This document shows positions 1-12,300 of a stretch of 64,000 nucleotides of DNA, piece after piece; the stretch's first letter is position 1; the number at the start of each line of letters is the position of its first letter. The stretch lies in the NCBI GenBank assembly GCA_030248215.1, contig JASANG010001604.1, positions 124,001-188,000 on the forward strand, read 5' to 3'. The notes under the pieces were generated by a model. The model saw only the letters and a list, made by a program, of their open reading frames with translations. It had not been told where the DNA came from and made no database searches. Origin of the DNA: Enoplolaimus lenunculus (lineage: Eukaryota; Nematoda; Enoplea; Enoplida; Thoracostomopsidae). A program made the position numbers and the translations under genes.

Positions 1-213
1 AAGCATGTGCAAATATAATTGGTTCATTTCAAACGGCTAACACGACGTTTACCTTTTGTTAACAGTTGTTTAAAGATAAATATTCCACCTGTACCCGGCT
101 GGATTCCTTGTGCTCCTAGTGTAACCCACTGCGTGACTATTACAAATCAAGTGTCACCTCGATCTTCGGTAACACCAAATTCAGCATAGTTATTACTTGC
201 CAAATTCGAGAAA
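1..213 (+). other. 5' flank / likely 5' UTR of slit
   Basis: This stretch lies directly before the slit ATG. I see no ORF with signs of coding, no TATA box at a convincing distance and no recognisable repeat. The start at 214 was chosen because it opens a hydrophobic signal peptide and no other in-frame ATG precedes the first LRR cysteine cluster. A further upstream non-coding exon cannot be excluded because the window begins here. Confidence 0.4.
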
Positions 214-395
214 ATGTTTCATTTCAAACGCGTTTTGCTTACTCTTTTACTGACAGCATTCAGCGTTGGAACGTGGAGTAAAGAAATTACTACCAAGTGT
301 CCCCGACAATGTCGTTGTAATGGTTTGTCGATAACCTGCGCTGGCGTTGGCTTATCTGCTGTACCGTCTGATTTGCCTCGAAATGCTGAACGAAT
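214..395 (+). CDS. slit: slit exon 1: signal peptide and LRRNT cap of domain 1
   Basis: Residues 1 to about 22 form a classic signal peptide: basic start (HFKR), then a Leu/Thr-rich hydrophobic core ending near TWS. It is followed by the Cys-rich LRR N-terminal cap ([14 protein letters not shown]) and the typical 'LSAVPSDLP' lead into the first repeat. The donor is at 396 (GTAAGT) in phase 2. Continuing past it would hit a stop two codons later, so the exon end is well defined. Confidence 0.93.
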
Positions 396-3300
396 GTAAG
401 TGACGGCGGAGCGTCTTGGTCAGTGGTCTAAGGCATGTGGCGAACTCAACATTTTAGAGAGGGGGGAGAAAATCTGGCGACTGACATTTGGCTATTTTAC
501 ACGACGATCTTCATGCGGGGCCAACACTTTTGAGGGGCAGTTTTTAAGGGGAGATTCATATGTTTTTCAGTGGCGACCAGTTAATATGCACGCCACCAAA
601 CCTACGCTAAAACCTGTGTTTGCAGTGTTTAACACTGGCGAAATTTGGATTCGCGTCCGTTTTTGTCACAGCTTGCATTGCATTTATTTATAACAAGGGC
701 CCATATTCTCAAATATGTGTAGCGATTATCACCAGTTAGTAATTGGTCTTTAAACTCACTGTCTATTGCAGTTGATGAATTCAAAACAGATAAAGGAGTA
801 GAATAAGTTAAATGCAAAAAATGTCCTGAATTTTGAGTTTCAGCATTTACCGGTTCCAAATTTACAAGACCTATCACCAACTGATGATAGGTGGTACACA
901 CTTTTAGAACACGGGCAAGGGAATTTCAATTCTGTAGGGGCGGCCAAAATTTTTCCAGGGGGGCGAAGCCCACCTGGTCCCCCTTCGGTACAGGCCCGTG
1001 ACGGACTCTGATACGATGTTGCCTTCAATTATGCTAAATTGAATAACACTGTGTAATAGAAATGTTACCCGAAATTGACAGTTTGGTAATATCGTTTCTT
1101 AGAATTTTGTTCTTTCTAACATTACATTTTATTTGTTTTAGCGATCTACAAGACAACCAAATCACTACAATACGGAGAAGCGATTTTTCTGGTCTTCGAA
1201 ATTTGAAAATTTTGTAAGTTTTAAGTTTTTTTAATTATTTTAAGCTAATTACGTTTTACATAACAAAAGTTTGTTTTATAGCATCAGACCGGGCATCCGG
1301 ACGTCGTAGGTTCGAGCCACATTGCATCCGCAGCAAACGTTTCGTGAAGAAGTTCGGCCCATGTATAGAACAGGGCGAGGGGCTATAATAGAGTCAGTTT
1401 AAGCTTTAGACTAATTTTTTGCTTACGCTTAGGCTTAGGCTTAGGAATAGGGTCATCCATACGCACAGGCTTAGGCTTAGGCTTAGGCTTAGGCTTAGGA
1501 ATATGCTTACACTACTGTTCCGGCCCTGTTCTATACATGGGCCTTTTTATATATTACCGCTTAACATAGAATTACTTAGCAGAATCGGCGGTAAAATGTG
1601 AGAGACGCTCACCAGCTCATAAGGTTTCGCGGCGTAATTATATACGTATCATGTTGTTCCAAAGTAATGGTATATAAATCCATTGTATTGAAAAGTTTGC
1701 ATCGCTGCATAGCTCAGTAGTACTAAGAGCAGCGAAACGGTAACTCGTATTTCATGGGTTCGACCTCAACCGCATCCGCAGCAAAATATTTGTGAAGGGC
1801 TCTATATAATGCTGCTAAACTTAGAATTATTTAATTGCCAAAAGCTTTTTATTCTATAAGTTTGACTTAAATTTAGAACCCTTATTTAGTTAAGACTCTG
1901 GTGCTCAAGAATCGCTTATTATTGGTGTCTCAGTGCTTGTACGCTCCATCTTTCTGTAAGCTTAAGCCTAGTGTTAGCCGAGGTTATGACAAAAGCAAAA
2001 TAAAATTGAAAATTGTGGGGGAGTGTATAATATCCTTATTTTCTATATCCGCCATCCGTTACATTTTTTCTAAAACGGAAAATTTTATAAATCTCTCAGC
2101 TGTCTAGTCTAATTGGTCAGCTGTCTAGTCGAAGTGGAACCAATCGGATCTGAATGAACTGCATTTAATTTGGTCAGGCTCTTTTCCTCAAAATACCATC
2201 CATTAAAAATGAAGTGATACCGAAAATAGTGTGTCAATTTTGTTTTTAAATTAAGTTTTTATGATTTATATTATAACATTAATTTATATTCTGACAAAGC
2301 ATATGTTTAATAATTGTTTTATAGGCAATTGTCAGATAACGACATTCATACAATAGAACCTGGAGCTTTCGACCATTTATCAAGCATCGAGCGATTGTGA
2401 GTGTTAGCCAAGAATTGGTTTAGTACTTGAAGCTCTTTATAGGACCAGCAATTAGTTTACTTATCTTCAATTGAGGGCTTTAAAATTCGTCGTTATAGTA
2501 ACTATATCTTTTAGATTTTTATGGGGTTCGAAGTTCACACCGGATTGACACGAGACCAAAATTTTGTGTTGATAATTATCACTAGACTTGCATTTTCTCA
2601 CTCGCTTTTTTCGCGAGTACTCGTTCAATCTATAGTGTGAGCTCAGCACCAGAAGTTTCTCAGTTCGAGTCTCACCACTGGCGGAATACATGATATGCAA
2701 ACGTTTCTACATCAGTTTCATGCCTTCTAAAATGCATATTTTAAATTTTTTAAATATAAGTATCCGTGAATTTTTGTATCAGTGAACTGTTGCATTTAAT
2801 TTGAGTTTTGGTTGACTTGATGACAATCGATCTAGAGGGCAAGGGATTAGTTCTGTCTGTTGGACATTTTTTAGTTAAATTGTGAACAAAATGACACGTG
2901 ACATTGTTGAGGTGTGAACATATTGATGGCTGGGAAAATATTTTTTTCGCACGAAAAAAGATCGCAAAAAATTTTAACACATGGATTGTAATTGGGATTG
3001 AAGAAAAATTTCTGACCTAAAGCTACATATAACATGATGCTGAGCAATTTATACCAACAGTGAACGAAAATTGGCATTTTTTAACTTTTGGACATTGACC
3101 AACTAATTTTATCGTCCTATAAATTTGATTAGTCATCCGGAGCACATTTGCACCAAGGCTGAATAGAGGAAATGCACGTTCCTAAATTCCAAAGGAAAAC
3201 CCATCAAAATAGACACTTGCAAGCTTTATTATAACCCCTCATAGATCATACTAGTCAGCAAGTTTTGCGCAATGCGCGCAAAAATTAGCGAACACACAAC

Positions 3301-6300
3301 AATCTGTATGCAAATTTTCTTTTCAAAGAACAATCACATTTCTGGTCTTAGAAATAACGTAAACAAATTAATACTGGAAAGTTGCCCAAAATACGTATAT
3401 AGGGTATTCCAGCTTTAATATATAGATATTTCAAATAAGCTTAGTATAACTTTCTGGATCCTAAATTTTGAAACAATTGACATAAAAGTTTTCTACCGAA
3501 ATAAAATCTATCTACGTTCTTAACAGTCGGGTCTCTTAGTCGTTGGGCTTGGGCCCAAATCTGAACTATTTTTAAGTCAAAACCACAACAATATATAACA
3601 TTTAAAACCATGTTAATATGTTGCGTTTTGTATTTTTCACGCTTGACTGCAAGATCTATGTAGTTATAGTATCCACTACTGCAAAGCGAAGGGTGCATTA
3701 AAATTTTGCTTTTGCAGGCTTCTTTATACTGATGGTGTTAAGCCGATGTTCAGTTTAGTTGTTGAGGTTCGAATGAATTTGAGAACTTGAGCAAATAAAA
3801 GATTAATATAAGGTGAACGAGTATTTAACAGGGGGCATAAACAATGCGTTCTCTATTGCGGGTGAGGGCGTATTGCAGCTATAGAGGACTACAGAATTTT
3901 TGTATCGCTTGTTCCTAGCGGATAATAAATTATAAGGGAGTATGAGTAAACTTGTAGGAGTTTATGTGTTTACTTATTAGTAAATCTTAGAAAGAATGTC
4001 ACCAGTACGAGGGCAGGCAGTACGCTCTGATTTAAAGTGATCAGAAAATACGAAATATATAATGTTTTCCATCAAAGCGCAAAATCGCATCGAAAATATG
4101 TTACATGTAAAAGCAGTGACGTTTGTTGGTAACACAAATATTACAGAGTTAAGGGACACTGATGTTGTAGCGTTAGACACATTTAACCGAAATATTTTGT
4201 AAGCCACTTTGATTCAACTGATGTATTCATCTCAATTAAATTGCCGTATTTTCAAATGTGTGTAACACCTATCACCAGTTCTATCACCTTTTGTAGCGTT
4301 CGAACAATAAGTGATGATCAGGGTCGAAATTCAGCACATTTTTCGCATCTGATTTGTCCTCATTTTGTACCAATTTTGAGGTTCGCAATTGCAGAAGTTT
4401 ATCAGTAAACTATTGGGTGATACATAGATGTTATGCGCTCTTCAGAATATGGCCCAGATTTTAAATCGATCCAGTTGGTTATTATGCATTTTAGACTCAA
4501 TTTTTTTTGTTTTTAGGCGGCTGAACAAAAACAATATACGTGCTCTGCCGAACAGCCTATTTCGACATATGCCAGAATTATATCGATTGTAAGTTGGTGT
4601 GGCTGTGTGTTGGTTTATTGTGTCTTTCAGTTAGTATTCTGGTGACGTATGCAGCACCTATCGCTGTGTGCCGATAAGCTTATTGTAAAACTTCGCAAAG
4701 AACCATGAGTATATAACATTCATTCATTTTGTAGTGACCCGAATGAGTTGGTGATGGACGGACGAGTTGGGGGTGTTAGTTTTGAGTCTTGATCAACAGG
4801 TGTATGCCTATTTAGAGTCCGTAAACGGATAGAGTCCAAAATTCCTAATTAGAAACCATTGATGGCAATTAGCCTAATTACGTCACATACAAAGTAAAAT
4901 TAAGTACGGAATTTGGTTACTCAAAGCATATATATATATTGCGGTCCCTTCCTCATTCTATTGCCACTACAGTAGTTGTGGTCTTGATGCTCGCTTTGGA
5001 AAAATAGTTACCTACGTGAACAAATGCCAGCTGATATAAAACGTTGTGCTTTCCAATCGAGTCTACATTTCGAGAATTTAATATAAAAGAAAGTATGTGG
5101 ACTTAACTGCAGAAATTCAACACTATTTCGATATATAATTTATGTATGAAAAGATTTTATATAACAATTGATTACTGTCATAAAAGCGTCTCTAAATTTG
5201 ATCATCATAAAAAATATTAGGGGTGTCGTAAGAATATCCTGTGGCAGTATATACACCTAACAATTTAACTTTAGAATCAGGCAGGTTACTTTAAAGCTTG
5301 TACAGGGCCGTTTTCAGTCCGTTTAGAAATTTTAGGGTAGAGATATATCTCCCGATGTGTGAGTGCCTACAAATATTACAAAAACCTCTTGAGTTGAATA
5401 GTTAAAGTGATCTGTACCATTCTCGGAAACATTGTATCTATAATGTGCTATTAAAAATAGCACACGATATTGTAACTATTTTGAAAATACACTGTTTGCA
5501 GGGAATATACGTTTTCTGTAGAATTATTTCTGATTGAAATTGGGCCATAATCACAATAGTTTGAACTTTGCCTAAGCCGAAGTCTAAGCGGTTTTGACTG
5601 CAGTTTTAATTAGTTACATTTTTTTCACTTGTAGTATGTTTTCAATATAAACGCCAATAATAACGTTTACCAGGGTACATAGCAATATCTGCCTTCGGCT
5701 CTTGTAAAAACTTTGCCTAAGGTTCCGGCATATTCTGTATCAAAAATTGTTAGATATATGAGTTGTGCTATACAGCGTACGTGTTTTAACTATAGGACAA
5801 TTTTGACTGCTCTGATCGCAGAAATTTCACAAAAACAAAACCTAAAAACTATTTTTGGCAGCATAAAATAGACGATTCAAGATCATTTTATTACCTAATT
5901 TTGTTTCACCACCGGCTCTAGCTCGGATTTTCCTATCTTCGTTGGCTGCAACCTGACGTTTACAAATTACCAGTAATGTGATGGGGATGGGTATGCCCAT
6001 GGGGCGTGAGGTGAGATGAGGGGGGCCAAATGAAAACTGGCAAGGAACCTTTTTACCCCATGACATCCCTGCTAATTACTGCTTTTTCGACGACAAAATG
6101 TTAAATTTTCTTGACTTTTTTAAAATATAATTCTTTAAAACTGTCGTATTTGACTTGGCAATTAGAATATGTAATCTACGCTAATCTGTCTGTTAGAACA
6201 GCCAAACGTCGCGGGCTTGGTGGAGCTTGGCATCGCGAGCATAGGACAATCAAGGAGGATTTACTCGTGAAGCATTTAAAGAGTCGAAGGGTATTTATTC

Positions 6301-9300
6301 AGCATTGTACTTTCAAACATGAAAATTACGTGAATCGAGTCTGCGACAGCGATTAATTTCTATTTTGTCTGCTTAACAATACGTATAATAGTTAAAAGTA
6401 GGACAATGTAGACTATAGCACAGGGATAGACATAACGATTTAATTCTGCATTGATACAATGAGCTAGTATTGTCTGCGGCATAACTAGGGTATTCATGGT
6501 CACTATCAGGGCAGTTCCGCTGCCAAAGAGGGCACAGAAGGTGTGGACTCAGCCCCCCCCCACCCACCTAAAAATCTTGTCCCCACTCATTATTAAACCA
6601 ACTTGAATTTATATAAGTTGATACCAAAAAATAAACACAAAAGTTACCCACCGTGAATATTTCAGTTGTATGGGGGATTGAAAATTGTGCCCCCTGGACC
6701 AAAGCCTTCCATAGTAATCATATGTAAACTAATTTCAAAAAAATTTCTTCCGCTCCTACAAGGTTCGCTGCCTCGGACAACACTGTAGTTATGTACCTAT
6801 TTACATCAGTATAACGCAACATGTCAGTACAAACAAACGGTCAAATATTCCACGGTTAAACGTCTTACTTTTCACGTAGACCACCCTTTGCGTGAGAACA
6901 AAGTTGAATGAAGCATTAATCACACCGTTTAAACATGAGCAATAGTCGAGTATAGCAAGTAAATTAAAGTTGCGTATCGAAAAACAATTAATTTCTTACG
7001 ATGCAAAACAAGGATAGCAATATTAAGATGTTGGGGAATGTTATTTTGTCAGTGCACCTGTTTGGCCAGCTTCGATAGGGTATAGGTGCGCAGCCGTAGT
7101 GATGTATAACGAGCTAGCATATAGATTTTGGATTTATAAATTTTAAAAGTGAGTATGACAGACGTCTATATTTCAATGGCGGGGTTTTGGAGTCAATATT
7201 TTTGTCCAGGTGTTTCTTGCATTTTTCAGTTGACAACACAAAAGCAACCGCTTAGAAATTTTATCGGATTTGACACCCTGCCAAAAAGCCACCTATGTCC
7301 GTCCATCCAGTAGATAATAACAGTTATCTTCTGCTTTAGAAGTTAATACTTCAAGAATTACCTGCTGCTTTAATATAAGTTACATTAACAATTATCTTCT
7401 ACTCTTGAAAGTATGTATGTATTTGGTTTTTGGCATTGCATTATTAATAGAAGGCATTGCTTCAACGCGCTCATCGCAGCGGATTTCAGCAAATTCTGAA
7501 AATTATTCGTCGACCGCTGAAATTTACAACATTTTTGTCGCAAAATTTTTTCTAGAACGCAATTTTAACATCTTTATAAAATATTTTGGTTTTTAATATC
7601 AGTCAGGCAACCAGACCAGGGCGCTTCTATTGATCCGCCAGTGTTTGCTTCTACATACCAGTAGCAAAACCTGTGCTGTACAGTGCAGTGCGTATTACCG
7701 GTGTGCTATCTTAATTAAGACATCGCAACTTTTCAAACGATTTAATGATGTAAAAGGGCAAAAAGTAGCCTCATTTTTCGCAATGATTTACGCGTGACAG
7801 TATCAAAATAAGCCCCTGACAACACCGGAAAAGTTTTGCCAACGGCGCACATTAGTATTAAATGGTTTTACAACCTTACACTTGTTGATGTTCATTATTG
7901 GTATGCCAAAAAATATTTGGTAAACAAACGTCGGCGAATTGATTTGGGACTGTATCACAATAATATGATTTGAAACTTTTCCATCAATTAATTTCAATTT
8001 ATATAAAATTGAGGAGTTTTTGAATTTAAGTATTTTCGAAAATCCTGCCGTTTTTTTTAATTTCCTAAATCTATTTTTAAACCTAAAATTGTGCACAGAA
8101 TTCAAGTCGAAATGCACGTGCAAATGTTTTCGCATTGAAGTGATTGCAGTTTGGTAAATCAGGATTGGCCAGTGCAATTGCAGTTTTGTAAATCAGGATT
8201 GGCCAGTGTAATTGCAGTTTTGTAAATCAGGATTGGCCAGTGTAATTGCAGTTTTGTAAATCAGGATTGGCCAGTGCAAAACTTGCAAGAACATCAACCT
8301 GTGACAGATGCTATGCTTCTTAATGTTTAGCATTTTCATTTTAGACTTCGATTTAGTTTGAAAAAAGATAATTTTCTTATGTTTTATCTTCGTATTGTAA
8401 TAAATATTTTTTTCAATCAAGTTTCGCTTTTCTTTTCTAAAACGTCCTCTTGATGTGTTGTAAATACTTGAATATTTTACAACTAATCGGCGAACATTAT
8501 ATACGTTTTAGTTGCGTCCGTCAAGCGATTGAAACAGTAACTTTAGTGCAACAAATCATTCTTTATCGTCGCATTAGATTCAAGTGTAAGAAGTTGCCTA
8601 CAACGGTAGCCAAAAGTTTTCATATTCAGTATAAATACTAAAAAGCCATAGGTTTGATAAATAAATTTATTTAGCATGGGTTGTCATTTGTTGCCGTTGT
8701 CCCACGTAATGTCTCGAAAATATTATGGGAGAGCAATTTTAGTAATTTATATTGCAGCATAATTGAAAATTTACTTGCAGTTTTAATTTAAAACTTTGGC
8801 CCATGTAAAGATCAGGGGCGGAACGCTTTTCTGTGGGACTAGAACAGAGTAAGCTTAAGCTTTAGACTATTATTTTGCTTGGCTTAGGTTTAGGCTTAGG
8901 CTTAGGAATATGCTCATTCGTACGCGTAGGGTTAGGTTTAGGCTTAGAAATATGCTTATAATACTGTTCCGCCCCTGTTCTTTGCAACATTGGCCAAAAC
9001 TTTTAGGGACACACCAGAAAATTTTTTATTCCGAAACTGTATAATCAAACGTAAAAATTGTTCCGAGCAGATGCAGTGAGTGAGAATATTATTTTAACCT
9101 CGAAAATTGGTATTATCCTGAAACCTGTCTAAAGCGTTTTTTTTGTGTCTTCAGTGATTTCGATGGGTAATATACCTCTCGTTGACGCTACTGATCCCTA
9201 TTAACCCTTTGTCACATAGAGTATAGCGCGAGCAGTTTGGAGCAAATTTTGTACGTGAATTAGTGCACAATGCGCAGTGTATAACAACGTAAAAGCACCT

Positions 9301-12300
9301 CGGACTCGATCTTTAAGTTTCTAAAACTGAGTGGTGATGATACGCAATTCCGAAACGAGAGGTATCGATTCAAATCCTTGTTTGAAATCAGATCTTATAG
9401 AAATCGAAAATATTTATACGAGAAAGGGTTAAATTCGTCACAGTTCCGCCAGAAGTTGTATATTTTTGGTTGTATGTTGTATTTAAAAAATTTTCTGTTG
9501 ATTTTACAATTTGATGACTCAATTAAAAATGACAGCGATGGAAACTTTTTGTTTTTGGAAAGTTTACAAGTTGCAAACAAACGTTTTTGGGTTTATTACA
9601 AAAATACACAAAGTGTCAAATGGGGAAAATGGCGTTTGGTACCCGGCCAAACACGGCACGAACTGTGTTCGACTTGCTATCATAAATAACGTGACTTATG
9701 ATGTTGATCGATTAATGGCTGTGTGAAATGGGTTGTATAGCAGAGTTTGCACTATCCCAGGTCAATTATAAAATGACTGATACAAAAGCATGCATAAGCA
9801 AGAAAGTGAAATTTTTGAAAGCAGAAAGGTACTACTTTATATTCATTAGAAACGAATTTTATCTCAGAATCGTCAGCCAAATGACAGCTGTCTATTTGAA
9901 AGTAAAACTGTAACATATTACATTTGGGCTATAAAAATCCGAAATTTAGTTATGCAATTTAGATTCAAGCTATTATGCATATTAATAAAGACGTTGGAAT
10001 TATACGTGAACAGCTCCTTAACCGAAGGCATCCTCGTGAGGGACATTGGGCGGTCATAATCCTCAAATTGGGCTGGTTCCCTCCAAGTAGGCTCGGCCTA
10101 AAAGTAAACGATCTTGAATTGAAATTGTAAGGGGCCCCGCAAAATTATTCGGTTCCCTCCAATTATAACTTTCTGCGGACGCCCCTGTCTTATCGGGGAC
10201 GTTTTTTACTTTTCCGAAACAAAGGAAAACTCCCCTCCCCGCAGGGAAAGTTTCTTTTTAATTGAATTCTCAGGAGGTTACCGTCCTCGTGCTAAAGCCT
10301 CAAGTTCAGGGGACCTAAGATTTATGAGGCTGCCGCCTTCCAAACCCTCTGCACTAAGCCTTTAAAAATGTGTTTTGAGCATTCTAGTATGATAACCGTT
10401 TTGTGTGGGGGTCTGAGGAACGACCGCCCCCCCCTCAACGGAAAATAAACTGAAAAGTCCCCCCACATTTCAGTAGTGTTCTGTAAAATAAAAAAGCGCG
10501 AAATCCTTAAAAACCAATACGCATTGTAGAGTTTATAGGCAAGAAAGATTATACCTATTTACTTCCGCGTTCTTATATGACCTACGTACGACCTATGCTA
10601 GAATACGTGTCTGCGCCGTGGTCCACATCATATTTACTAGATAGATATCGATACGATTGAGTGCGTCCAAAGTTACTTCCTAACGAGACTGCATACCTGT
10701 GTATAGCTAGAACCAGAAGCTGTGATGAACGCCTATCGTATCTATGGTTCCAACCGCTAGAATTAAAGGCAACTTCGCTCTGACTTAACGATGGTCACAA
10801 ATTTTTTCATAATGAAATAATTTCCGTAGAGTTCCTAAACACACTAGCTTCTTATCACCAAATAAGAGGGCATGCCCTGACACTTTTAAAGACAAGATTT
10901 AGAACAATTTCGGTACAATAAAAGCAAACACAGCTTTTGTTCAAGAATCGTAGATCGTTGGAATTCATCATAATCCAAAAATAGTCGAATGCCAATGATA
11001 AACGGCAACAAGCTACGAAAAAGTTTAGAACACAAATTTTAGCTAAAGTAGATTTAAGTCGGTTTTCGAACTATCAAAAAAATTTAAAATAGGCTAAATA
11101 AATGTTTGCCCTTCTAGGATTTGCTTATTCATTATTATACAACATATGCAGACTGTATCTTTTCCGATATATATGCGTTTCTTTCTGTTGATGTTGTGCC
11201 AATATTTTCCAATAAACGTGTGTGCGAAAAATTAACGAAGGGACCCGCAACCGTTCGAGATGAAACCAATTGTAGTTTTTTGTGATATTAACTTTTAAAA
11301 TTTATTCCAATTTTGGGAGATTTGAATATTTTTGAATAATTTGAAGTTAAAAATTTGGTGAAAAATTTGAGTTTTACGCAAAGAGAATTCAAGAAACAGA
11401 ATATTGAAAAGGTTGCCTTTAAAAATGTTAGTTTGAGTAGAAAAATTGTATAAATATCGGACACGAATAAATTGGTTCATTTTTACGATTGCAAACTACT
11501 TGATGATGCGATTGAATAAAATCTTACAATTTTGATATGGATAACACTACAGCGTTCGATTGGTAACAGAAACTCTATCTGGGCTTTAACTTAATTGTCA
11601 TCACAATCAAACACGGTTCTTGGTTCAACGGATTTTGGTTAAAATTGTGAACTCAGAACAATGCAGTCAGTGGCACTTTGGTTCACAAGAAACCAATGCT
11701 TTTTATGTTAAATCCCACATTTTTCAAAAAGTTGAATTGTCAAACAGTGTTATGTATTCTATGACCGTATTCTCAACTGTGTGTAGCACCTAACGCAAGA
11801 TACTGTGGTAGTCTATTTATCTGAAATATGAATTTGTTTTGGTTCTGGTTTTGCTAAATAAAGATGCAGAGCTGTCCGTTTAATGCTTCCGCTAGAAACA
11901 ATTCAAAACAGAACCTAAATGCACAGAAGAGATTCAGTCAATCGGTGACGTATGTAATGCTGGAGTGAGTTATTATTGAACTGAAGGACATAACAAATTA
12001 TTGTATTCATATTTTCATTAAAATTTCGTAATTTTGTAGAATATCAGAGCAGCGGATGTATTAAACTAGTTTGATTGCATATTGTTGATAACCGCTACAC
12101 GTCAACATTTTGCAGAGTATAATTATAGTTTAAACAACCTCGCTCCTATCGTCGTGTCCATAAAATTTTGATAAATTTCGAAATTTTACCATTAAAATAT
12201 AGAACTCGGCGCCCATGATAAATTTTTGTGTAACAATCTGTCAAAATGGTTATCTAATCTTGAACATTTAATGATTGTGACTGGTGAGTAATTTGAAAAC

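Noticed and set aside
214-693. Two separate small genes at the window start
   Set aside because: 214-395 is slit exon 1. The frame that follows is intron sequence after a clear GTAAGT donor.
1420-1510. Interstitial telomere or proof of a nematode host
   Set aside because: The TTAGGC runs lie within transposon ends repeated in at least seven places, so they say nothing direct about the host's telomeres.
1419-1601. Leu/Arg repeat reading frame (LRLRLRLR)
   Set aside because: Translation of the TTAGGC blocks of MITE copy 1; not a gene.
1704-1787. A functional tRNA gene
   Set aside because: The A and B boxes fit, but no full cloverleaf with a clear anticodon arm can be drawn, and a second copy shares the non-tRNA tail. 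A SINE-like repeat is the better reading.
7803-8177. 124-codon minus-strand open frame in slit intron 4
   Set aside because: AT-rich, low complexity, reaches into the 34-bp minisatellite, and has no recognisable domain.
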